DNA of 64,000 nt from the NCBI GenBank assembly GCA_026874595.1, contig CM049307.1, forward strand, positions 35,258,862-35,322,861, given 5' to 3'. Source of the DNA: Sipunculus nudus. Lineage: Eukaryota; Annelida; Sipuncula; Golfingiida; Sipunculidae. Both the position numbers and the translations under genes were made by a program. Of the stretch, positions 22,816 through 33,800 are shown one piece after another. The notes below the pieces were generated by a model that saw only the letters and a program-made list of their open reading frames with translations, had not been told where the DNA came from and did no database searches. Each line of letters starts with the position of its first letter. The first letter of the stretch is position 1.

Positions 22816-22922
22816 ATGTTGGTAAAAACCATTATCATATAAATAAAGTGACAACAGACTAAGGCATCAACATATTTCCTGATTTCTTGAACTCTGTACA
22901 GCTGAACAACTTCTCTCACCAT
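22593..22922 (-). other. Anonymous 109-codon frame inside the TIR element
   Basis: I do not recognise this frame. It opens MVREVVQLYRVQEIRK and contains NICTGEDIILT, the translated form of the repeated 16-mer. Its composition is not low-complexity, so it could be a relic of a transposon-borne gene. There is no supporting domain, and chance is also plausible. Confidence 0.2.
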
Positions 22923-23516
22923 TTCTGTTACTAATTGACCAGAGCAGTGTCAGAATAAAGACTGACAGCATACTTCCATTAATCATAATTAAAATGCACT
23001 GTTAAATTTTTATAAAAATATGAAAATTTCATAAAACAAACAAATGTGATTGAAGATTTTTTTTCCATGCACTTAGGGCATGATCAAATACATCAGATAA
23101 AGACATTAGAACAAACCAATGAGCGAAAATTTAAATTATATAGGGCTGAGAAGAGAAAAAGATTATTGTAAAAATATGGGATGTTTGAATTTCTGAATTC
23201 AATGTAACTTTTATTAGTTCATAGGTAAAATGGTATACTAAACAGTTTCCGTTAGCTAAGATATATACCTTTTCAGGGGTAAACTTAATATTGCTCTGTT
23301 AGGTATTCAGTTTTTACTCCCCAGTGAGACTAATCACTCAACCTTTTGTGTGAAAGTGCCCTAAGGCTAAACTGAAAACATGACTCACAAACACCTGTAT
23401 TATGCGGTCCCCCTAAACACCCAAATCACCGGTGTTTTGGGTATCTGTGACGAAACACCCACTTAACTTCAAACCTGAAACAAAAACGTAACACCAATCA
23501 ATAAATAATCATCTGA

Positions 23517-25266
23517 TGAATGTATCTCTGTTATATTGTTTCATAAATAAATTTATGACATTAAGTTTAAAACGAGTGTTTAATTCGTGCCATGGTCGGT
23601 TCACCAGCGCGGCACCCACGGCAGCCATTCATTCCAGCTATGACCCTGCCCCCTAGTGGCCCTAGTCGCAGTCATGTGGCGCACTTGTCAGTTGTACAAA
23701 ACACTATCGCTTTCTTTTTTTTATAGATTAGTGGCTCAATGCAACAGATGATGATTTATTAACTGATACCAGTGTTTTGCTTCAAATTTGAAATTTAAAG
23801 GGTGTTTTGTGGTGTTTCGTCATACGTACCAAAAACACTGGCGTTTTGGTTGTTTAGGCAGACCTGTATTATGAGGCTGTATCTGCGAAACCGCAGTCAG
23901 GTTACTCTGTTAAATAATATGTCCTGTTTTATTCTTCCACTTAGTTCCCGCTTCATTGATCTCTTATGACACAGCTAGACCCTTTAAATCGCTATGAGTA
24001 TTAAAGTATGTCTTAAATGGCCCCTATATAGCCTCATACTACCCCTAGTAATATAAAGACACAAGGTATGAAACTTCATGACAGAGGACCCTGAGCGACC
24101 TGCTGTATAGACACTTCCGATCCTGATGTCACAGAAACTAGGTCACTGACCATGTGGTGCTCTGTAAGGCAAAACATGGCCTGTGGCAGGCACTGGACTT
24201 GCTGCAGTCTTGCAGCGCTGACATATATAGTAAACAATACAAGCGCTGAAGCCTCTGGTGGGGAGAGTCTATACTATCTAAGATTGTACGGATCCGTACA
24301 GACCCTCAGACACGTATATGCCTTGTGAAGCGTGAGGACACCAAACAAACCCCACATATTATAATTGTTACAGATGCTTAGACTCTGTATGTATCTGAAT
24401 GTATCTCTGTTATATTGTTTCATAAATAAATTTATGACATTAAGATTAAAACGAGTGTTTAATTCGTGCCACGGTTGGTTCACCGGCGCGGCACCCACGG
24501 CAGCCATTCATTCCAGCTATGACCCTGCCCCCTAGTGGCCCTAGTCGCAGTCATGCGGCGCACTTGTCAGTTGTACAAAACACTATCGCTTTCTTTTTTT
24601 TATAAAATAGTGGCTCAATGCAACAGATGATGATTTATTAACTGATACCAGTGTTTTGCTTCAAATTTGAAATTTAAAGGGTGTTTTGTGGTGTTTCGTC
24701 ATATGTACAAAAAACAATGGCGTTTTGGTTGTTTAGGCAAACCTGTATTATGAGGCTGTATCTGCGAAACTGCAGTCAGGTTACTCTGTTAAATAATATG
24801 TCCTGTTTTATTCTTCCACTTAGTTCCCGCTTCATTGATCTCTTATGACACAGCTAGACCCTTTAAATCGCTATGAGTATTAAAGTATGTCTTAAATGGC
24901 CCCTATATAGCCTCATACTACCCCTAGTAATATAAAGATGCAAGGTATGAAACTTCATGACAGAGGACCCTGAGCGACCTGCTGTATAGACACTTCCGAT
25001 CCTGATGTCACAGAAACTAGGTCACTGACCATGTGGTGCTCTGTAAGGCAAAACATGGCCTGTGGCAGGCACTGGACTTGCTGCAGTCTTGCAGCGCTGA
25101 CATATATAGTAAACAATACAAGCGCTGAAGCCTCTGGTGGGGAGAGTCTATACTATCTAAGTTTGTATGGATCCGTACAGACCCTCAGACACGTATATGC
25201 CTTGTGAAGCGTGAGGACACCAAACAAACCCCACATATTATAATTGTTACAGATGCTTAGACTCCG
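23517..25266. repeat. 879 bp tandem direct duplication
   Basis: 23517-24387 is repeated at 24396-25266 with a constant offset of 879 bp and few differences (for example CATGGTCGG against CACGGTTGG). An 8 bp piece, TATGTATC, separates the copies. The unit contains no recognised gene, and the frames it carries on the minus strand end identically because they are copies. Confidence 0.92.
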
Positions 25267-26516
25267 TTGGGACCAAAACTTTTGCTGGATGGTCAGCATT
25301 AATAAAGTATGGGCACTTACTCTGGATGAAGTCAGATATTGCTTCTGCTCAATCTGGCCGATGGCGCTTTCCGGTTGGAACAACCAATAGGAAATTAGCA
25401 TCATGACAACACGCGATGTATGATGGGAAGGATGCTTATGAAAATATGGTCTATCCTAGTGCACGGCACTGGCATTCCTGGGAAAAGCCCCCCTGAATTC
25501 ATCTTTTGCATGGATTGCCCACCTAATTTGCATGGGATTCCTTTTCTGGCGGTGTCCAGTTGGCATGCAACAACTGAACCCCGGCAGTTCAAAGGATAAA
25601 AAACATTTACAGGCGCACATAAAGGTGATATATCGATTTAATTTGATACATAAAAAGTTTATTTCTTTATATAATTACAAGATTGTTTCTCTATCGCACA
25701 ACAAGCAGTGATAATTCATGTTACAGGTCCCTCCATGTACGGCAGGGTGAACTGTCACCACTAGACGGTCGGACTCCATATCACAGATAAATGAAGTCCG
25801 TACGTGGCGGACTAGCACTGGACAAGCTATTCACACTACACTATTAGTTTGAGTTTTCCTTCCTTTTTTCACTGTTTAGTGTCATATTCTATATCCAACA
25901 CCATAAACATGTCATTCTAGTGTCCCTACAATTAAATTGTCATTTTAACTCCAGGAGGCCTTCCCCAGACAATTAAACTTGCAGCTGACAATCCCACCTG
26001 GTGTTCAGCATCCTTGCATTTAGTCATGGCTAATCAAGAGTTCATAGGATTTAACATTAAGGTTTTCAGGCTTCACCCTATATATTTGTAATATGCTTTC
26101 CTACAACAAGTGGAATTCCATTTATGCGACATACATGGACAATTTTATTCACTTAATCAGCAGCAGAAATGTCAGACTTCCTTGTCCGGACCTGGACCTC
26201 CCTGTTTGCAGGAGTAATTGTTATAAATGCCAAAAAGGGAGTAAAGCCTTCAATTTGGTAGATCATTTCCCATAACAAATCACATTTCAGAGTTGTTTTT
26301 CCCCCTGCTAAATACAAAATCATTACATATGAATAAATTTTGTCTTTAGACCTGTCTATCAGCTGATCTAAGTTGAGAATTTCCATGGAAGCTTTATCTG
26401 ATGACATAATTAATTACTAATTTTCCTAAGGTAGTTTGAGATTCATAATCTGTAACAGATATACCCCTTCACTTAATATTCAATAAATGTTTTTATCATA
26501 TAGTTTCTTATTCTTG

Positions 26517-26670
26517 TAATAATAATAATATAATAATAATAATAATAATAATAATAACGATAATAATATAATACTAATAATAATAATGTGAGTATTATTA
26601 TTATATTTTTATTGTTATTATTATTTTATTATCATCATAACAAATCATAATAATAACTTTAATAATAATA
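26517..26670. repeat. (TAA)n array with inverted (TTA)n half
   Basis: AAT/TAA trinucleotides on the left (26517-26587) face ATT/TTA trinucleotides on the right (about 26595-26635), with more TAA beyond. The two halves are complementary and could fold. Confidence 0.9.
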
Positions 26671-26937
26671 TGAATATCACTGGAAAGGACAACCCCTAGC
26701 AAATCCATATATTTTTAATGTTTTTTTTACAGTTCCAATAAATTTATTTTAATTTATATTCTAATCATGACAATCGAAAGGGCCTGAGCTGCTTCTGAGC
26801 ATCATTGTTGGATAGTTTACAATAGCCTTATTGCTTATTTAAATCCTTCATGCTTATTTAAATTCTCATAAATCGCCACAGTACTTCGTTTGAACAATGC
26901 TTATTTGTAGTGACAAACAAAATATATTTAAAAGAAA

Positions 26938-26984
26938 TTCGCGAAAAAGTAGATGGACAGGGGTGTTGGAACAGAATATAACAT
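26938..26984. mobile_element. Single end of the TA-target MITE family seen at 47918
   Basis: TCGCGAAAAAG, then GGACAGGGGTGTTGGAACAG and AATATA closely match the right terminus of the element at 47918-48542. No matching left end was found upstream, so this is probably a truncated copy. Confidence 0.5.
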
Positions 26985-27713
26985 CCAGCTTTTACTTGCC
27001 CTTCAATAAAACTAAATGAACTTTTGTCATACAAAAATCAGTGATTGCAGCTACAAATACAAAAAGTGTGTTCCACATGATTGTTTTCCAACAATAAAAA
27101 TATTAAAATATTTATTATTATAATGTGAATGTCATTTCTCACTATCATTTACATTGTCATGGTCACGAGTTGATATTCCTTTCAGTCATTCAACGTCGTA
27201 AGTGAGGGAACCAGTGCTTTTTCTGCAGACACCCGCGCAAAATAAAAATTGAACGACTGAAAATAAACTTTATTTAATGCACATAATACACAAATGTCCA
27301 AATTTTGTTTTAAATACTGAATATCATGACACATGCTACTTGAGTGTAAACTTCAAACTTACGTGTAAACTCCCACATTAAAATGTGTATAGAGGGCTTT
27401 GCCTCCTTGTTGCTGCCATTGACAGAAGAGTCAGCATTTGCTTTCAAGGACAGAAATTGACACCAGATGTTTTTAAACTATTTCTCTACCCTCGTTTTCC
27501 CTTTTGTCTTTTTTCCCCTATAGTGCTGGCTACATTGTTTGACACTGGGACCAGGCTCAATGTTTTGACAAGCTGCAAGTTCCTTACAGTAATGTTAACT
27601 GCAGTGAACCAATCAGAGACCGGCTATATTCTAGCATGAAGGGAAAAATAAATACTTTTGACTTGGCCGGTATTACAGCCATAAATTATGAATGCTGTGT
27701 CATATAAAGAAAT

Positions 27714-28136
27714 TACTGTGGATGACTTTTTGTTCGCGAGGATTTTAATTTTCGCAATATTTGCGAATGGAATATAATCCCGAAAATAAAACCCTCGGGA
27801 ATAATTGGCCAATAGAGTATGTCCTTCTTATTTAGTGTAACAATTACTTGTATGGGAATAATTTAGAACAGTGAGAAATTTATTATCAATTACATCCATG
27901 CAGATATAATGAAAACGTTCCCTTTAACTACCAGTGCTTTGAGTATGGGCCCATCTTTACAGAGAAGAATATCACAAACTCATGACTTATTCTCATTTTA
28001 TAATACACACAGGTAGGGCTTTACCAAAGATTTGATATATGTTCTGGTGAGATTGCAAAAATGAAACCCTCGTGAAACATTCAAAATGGAGAAATCGCGA
28101 AATTTCAGCCTTGCGAATATGAAACCAACCACAGTA
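27714..28136. mobile_element. MITE with TACTGTGG ends
   Basis: Both ends read TACTGTGG inward, and TTCGCGAGG/TTCGCAAGG follows a little further in, with interior AAACCCTCG and TTTCGC motifs. The outer TA can be read as a 2 bp target duplication, fitting Tc1/mariner-type insertion. It carries no protein. Confidence 0.6.
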
Positions 28137-30826
28137 GTTAGCTGTCATAATGTCATATATCTGAGGTTTCCATCGCATTAAGTTACATAGTCTAAATGGT
28201 CCATATGTTAAATATTCATCCTGTCAAATTATATACAACACTGCAGATAAATTGCCTTGTGTAACACCCATGACTGAGAATATGGAGCCAGACTCAGTCA
28301 TGATAGTATTGATACAGGACAATCATTAACCCAGAAAAACTTTGAAGGTAATTTAAGGGAGAGGTATTACATTATGATTTTTTACTCCAACCTCCAAGAA
28401 ACTAAATGGCAAGTGGGAGCCTTAGAGCGAGTGCTTTTACATTTGATGAAAAGGAAACAAATTGACAGGGTAATATGAGGTACTCTTTAATAAGAGTCTG
28501 GTCTTAAGTTTGCAAGGTCCAGATGAGTTGCTACTTCTTTACTATAATATATATACTAGTATATCCCTGGTGAAAAGGAAATGGTACCCAAACTGACATG
28601 TCAGGTCTTAGTACTAGTATCTACATATTTTTTTCTTCTTTGGTGAAAAATAGAGCAGTGAACAGGGCAGTTTATAGCTTTTAAACTTTATAGGCAGTAT
28701 TGTGTTTTTTTATGGTCAAATATTCAATGTGCATAGAATTAATGGACCTTAATCATAAGTTATATTTAATTCTAATGCTGTGTACATTGTTAAAATCAGG
28801 AATTTGTAATTACAAGGGCAGTCTATGGACTTCACATTGTGTCAGTCACTAAAAGAATGTAAGGAGCCTATCTCTAATTTCTTAACCATTAATAACAATA
28901 TTATCCTTTCACCAGAGTGCTGAAGGGATTGTACAGAATGGGACAAGGCACATAGGATGCCAGGCAAATGTACCAGTGCAGGAGTGGGGGGGGGGACATA
29001 TTGTTGTATAACAGGCTGTTGGGCACTCTACACTTGGTTCGTAGGTGCCCTGTTCCAGTTTAACTGCATTCGGGAACATGGCCACAATAAAGAGGCCTGA
29101 ATGTTATAATAGGTCAATAGAGTTAGGAGTTTTATACCTGAGGAATATTTTGATTAACACTGTAGCCAAAAGATGGCAGCACAAGAAAATTTTACAACTG
29201 GCATTAACACAACACAGCAGTGTTCTTTAACATGTAACATTTAAACAAAACATACACATAGAATTCACTGATAAAGGTTTGTGAAAGTATCACACAGGTT
29301 TGTGATCAAATATTGAGTAACCTGGCTGTGCATTTAGCATAGACTGCAGTATACATATTTTTTTAAGCAAACCATGACTTTCTAATTAAAAACTTGTGAA
29401 AAAATATTTATAATTTTTAGCACCTAATAAATCAGACAAACTGATTTCTTTTGGATATACACCTAGTTGCTAAGAAAGTACCCTAACAGTATTATAATGT
29501 TTAAAACTATAACAGATCTGATGTTGTATAGTGTGAAGAAAGAGTGAGTAAAAACTTGCTCAGATGTAAAAAATATTTGTTAAACATCATTTTAATCAAG
29601 TCTTACTTGAGTACAAATTTTGCGACACCCAGTTATCAAAACTTGAAGATACAGGTTAAAAATTTTTCATGCTTGCTATCATGACATTATTTGCATAAAG
29701 CTTATAGTAAGTCAAAGATGGTCAGTCAGAAAGCATCTATTTATTTTACATGGAATGACCCAAAGCCACAGGCTGTGTCCTCAGCAGGAAAAAAGTCATG
29801 CAGTTATTCAAGGTTTAGCATTCTTTTGTTGATTACCAATGTTAACAGTTCAATAAACAAAAGAACCTTCAACCTTTTAACCATTTTGTATATAAAGATA
29901 TAGCTGGAAACCTCTTTTGCAAATAGCCTGGATTCAGATACAGTGATCACTATCCACACACCCCAAGGGAGTAGCATCAAGGGAGTTCTGTGTGAACTAT
30001 TCCTGGAAACCTTACATTAGGTCAGTCACTGTTAGTTTTATAGATCTTTAAGTCAAAATTTAAACAAAAATAGGTTTTAGGCACTTTTGGTGCCCAAAAC
30101 CTGTCTAAAACTTATTATAGGCAGGCAGTTTTAACCAGCTAATAACTTATGGTTAAAACCTTCCTGCCTCAAACTTGCCAACCCTGGGTCAATGTGACTG
30201 TGAGGATATATTCGGTTTGAAGCACTCTTGAAGTGGAAGTAATTTTTTGGTCCAAGGTTGCTTAAATAGATATATATATATATCATTGGATCATTTAATT
30301 GAAATGATATGCCCCGCATTAAAATCTGTCAAAATGTAGAATTTGAACAAACAGGCCTAATAATGTTTACAGAAATGTCACAAACATTTAATTCACAAAA
30401 AATTTTGTTAGTTTGAATAAAATTTCAAGCATACACTGTCATACCAATAATTAATGCATGGATGGCCTTTATGTCAAATTCAGCTGAGCGTCATGGCCGT
30501 TGGACCACATGTTTTAATACTTTATGATAATACCTTGCCAAAGGTAACCTTTTATACCAGTCTCAAGTCTGGATGATTTAACCAGTTGCTAAAGAAAATG
30601 GTCTGTAACTGCTATATTTATAAATGATTAAAAGAAAAATACATCTTTAAGAGTATGTAAAACATGGACATACATGTTGTTTGTATCTAGACCACATATT
30701 TTTGACATGGTGGATTAATGTGGATATGAGGTACTTGTTCACAAATGTTCCGAAAATCGAACATTTTGTGAGTTTAGGTAACATTAAGATCTTAAAATGT
30801 GAAATTTTAATTTTTTTCCCAGAGAA

Positions 30827-33800
30827 ATGGCAGAGGGATACCTCATAGAATCCTTACTGGTCATCGATGAGCTGAATGAAATTCCACAGCATGAAGAACT
30901 GCCAAAACTTGGACAAATGGGAGATTCTTTAGCAGAATACACAGCATTATGTCAGGAAAAACAAAAGATGATAAAAGAAGATATTGCAGGTGAGGTCTTA
31001 CTTGCTTGATAATTTTTACATTCCATTGATAAATGTACCATAATGATATACCATTATTAGGCATTAAGTTTTACTTGGAACAAAGAGAATGTGTTGATTG
31101 TCTTCATGTCTTTCAGTCTTTTTTTATGTATTTATCTTTATTGTATTTGAGAAAGTCACAGATCACACCTAGTTCTGGGGGTGGGGGTTGCCAAGTAAAA
31201 ATCATGGGGTGTGCAACCCCTCTCCCCCACAAAACTTGAAAATGTCTGTACTCAGTATACTATGCCTATAATCCAGTACATTTGAGGTTGCTCAGAAGTC
31301 CTCTTGTTTTCTCTAAAAGTAGATATGATTATGGGGTATGTAATCCTCTAACAAATATCTGTACTGATTTTCTTGTCTACAATCAAGAGCATTATAATTT
31401 GCTCAGAAGTACAGTTAGCTTCTCCAAAAGAAATAACAATATACAATGAACTTCTGCTTGGGAACCACCCAGATAACTGTTAACGTGACCACCCCTCCAA
31501 GAAGCCACTTTTTGGTCCCAGACAAAATGTAAATGACATAAAACCTCCTGACAGGCCCTGATGGTGGTTGTATTTGGGAAAATTGACTTTATTGAAGAAC
31601 AGAATTAAATATATGTGAATGATATGCCATTGATTCTTTTGTTGAACTTTTTTTAACTTGAAAGATTTCCATGAAAACATTTGTCAAAGTTTTTACATAC
31701 TTCTTTTTCTTTCATTGAAACATTTTAAGACTTAATTATTTTTACAAAGCTCCATAGTAAAATGTATTTAATTTATTGATTTCAGTCAGAGTAGAACAAT
31801 AAAATTATAAGTGAAATACCTGTAACTGCTACTGTATTATTTTACTTCTAGTAAAAGCCTTCCTTTTAAACCTTGCACTGTTGGCAAACCATCTGTATAG
31901 AAATGCTGGATCTGGCCCTGAAGATGGATTTTTAGTGCACAAAACTTTTTTAAAAGCTTATATACTTAATAACAGGTTGTTCTGGTGCTGTAACGGAACA
32001 TTATCTCATGATGTGATGCATTTCATGATACTTAATTACATGCCAGGATACACGTATAGAAGTAGTATTGTAGTACAGATTCTAAATCATAATGACATTG
32101 CTTGTCTTTGTGTAATTTCACGATACCATTGCCGCCATATTTCGGGAATGATGAAAAAAGTTCCCTCCATTAGATAATGCAGCATGGTCAGCCATCCTGA
32201 TGCTGGAGATCCTTATTTGAATGACATTCTGTTGGATATTGGATGGTCATATATCTGTTGGATGGTCATATGTCACTGGGTCATCTGACGATGCATCATG
32301 TCAATATTATATTCACCTTAGTATCGTGGATTTGTGATGTATCTGCTCACTGATGAATCAATACAGCCCTAGGTTGTATATTGTAATCACAATTTTTCAA
32401 ACCATTGAATAAAAAGTGCTAGTTTGGGCTCTTATTTCTATTATCTTGTTGAATAAGACCTATTGAAGGCTGTGAGTAAATTGAATTCTTCTCATTCCAG
32501 CATTAATAGCATCAGAATCTGATGAAGCTGAAAGCCTGAATTCAAATGCTGACAAGAACATTGATGCTGTAATCAACAGTGTTGCCGAAAAAATGCAGGA
32601 AACAAAACAGAGGCAGAGAAACATGTTAACAGAACTAGACAGTCTTAGGACGGAGCTGAAAGAGCAAGAAGAAATGGCAAACAAGGTCATTGATATGCGA
32701 GGAGAGGTCAAGGACACTGCAAACAAGTCTGTACCAAAGCGCAGGTCAGGGTTCTTATATGATATCACTAAAAATTTTTCAAAATAGTCATTGGATTGAT
32801 AAAAAGTGCTAAAGTAAAAGTTCTGTATAGGTGATGCCAGTTTATTAAAGATAAAATTGTAAAGATGATGCCATCTTATCATATTAATGTGTTTTTTTCC
32901 AGATGTAATGCAGAAAAGTCCACATTTGCCACAATTCATTTTTCACTATTAATGAAGATTACTATGTATAAGGTTATATTAAAATTCCCTGTAGAACATG
33001 GGAAAAAACCTGCAGTCTGGATCTCTTTGCCCAATTTTAAAAATGAACTTTCATTTACAACCTGAGATGATACCAACTGCTTTCTCTGCACAGCAAAATC
33101 AAATCATTTACCTATTAAATGTCCTACATTTTTCAAGATTTGTCTTAAAAAATATTTCGTTTATTTTATTTATCCTTTATATGTGATTCTTCAACAAGGT
33201 TTGATGCTATGTCAAAGTATGCTGAACTATTGTAACATCCAGTCTTAATGAAAGGCCTTAGTTCACTGGAGGTTACACTTAATGGAAGAATGTTACTTTG
33301 CTGTTTACCTGACTCTTTGTAAATACCACAAGTTTGTTATCCCAATAATCAGCTTTTGAAGACATAACCATAACATTATATAGCCATAACATGCAGAGAA
33401 TGTTATAAATTCTTTTCTGTGATGATTCTAAACTGCATATTATAATTACTGGTGTTATCATTTAAACAATTTACATTAAAAGTGCTCAGTTTTATAGAAG
33501 CAATGAAGGTAAGCTTTTAAATATAATCTGATTCAGTTTGTGACATTTTTGGTATATATAAAAAAATTCTATCTCAACCTAATTCCAAAAATGTAAATAA
33601 TTTATTTTGACAGGACTAACCCTACAAATTATATGTCTTTCTAAACCAAATAACAATATTTGTTTTGATGAAATCATCTAATAAAATAACATGAGTTATT
33701 AGACATAAAAAGAAATTAAGTTATACTAAGCCTCTCCTGAAAGCAATCAGTTTTTTTTTTTGCACGTTCATATACAGTATCGTGGAAAGACCCCCCAGGC

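Larger units (their letters stand above)
20118..23361. mobile_element. 3.2 kb TIR element with TAA target duplication (PIF/Harbinger-like)
   Basis: The left end GGGGCACTTTCACAC and the complement of the right end GGGCACTTTCACAC are each followed by (A/T)AAAGGTTG. TAA flanks both sides (20115-20117 and 23362-23364), fitting the TWA target rule of PIF/Harbinger. The interior has no clear transposase. It holds five copies of a conserved 16-mer and an anonymous minus-strand frame at 22593-22922. It starts one base after the target duplication of the preceding element, so the two sit back to back. Confidence 0.72.
25267..30822. other. Region upstream of SPC24, intergenic or 5' intron
   Basis: No coding exon recognised. 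A CCAAT motif at 25384 next to an ACACGCGATG stretch could be another promoter. The region also holds a TAA array, a partial MITE end, a full MITE and a short TA tract (about 30270-30283). The 84-codon frame at 27385-27639 has no domain. Confidence 0.4.

Noticed and set aside
25401..25592. 63-codon minus-strand frame near a CCAAT motif
   Set aside because: No conserved residues or splice partner; the CCAAT motif alone does not support a gene.
32460..32939. 159-codon minus-strand frame
   Set aside because: Antisense shadow of SPC24 exon 2; the plus strand has the correct splice phase and coiled-coil pattern.
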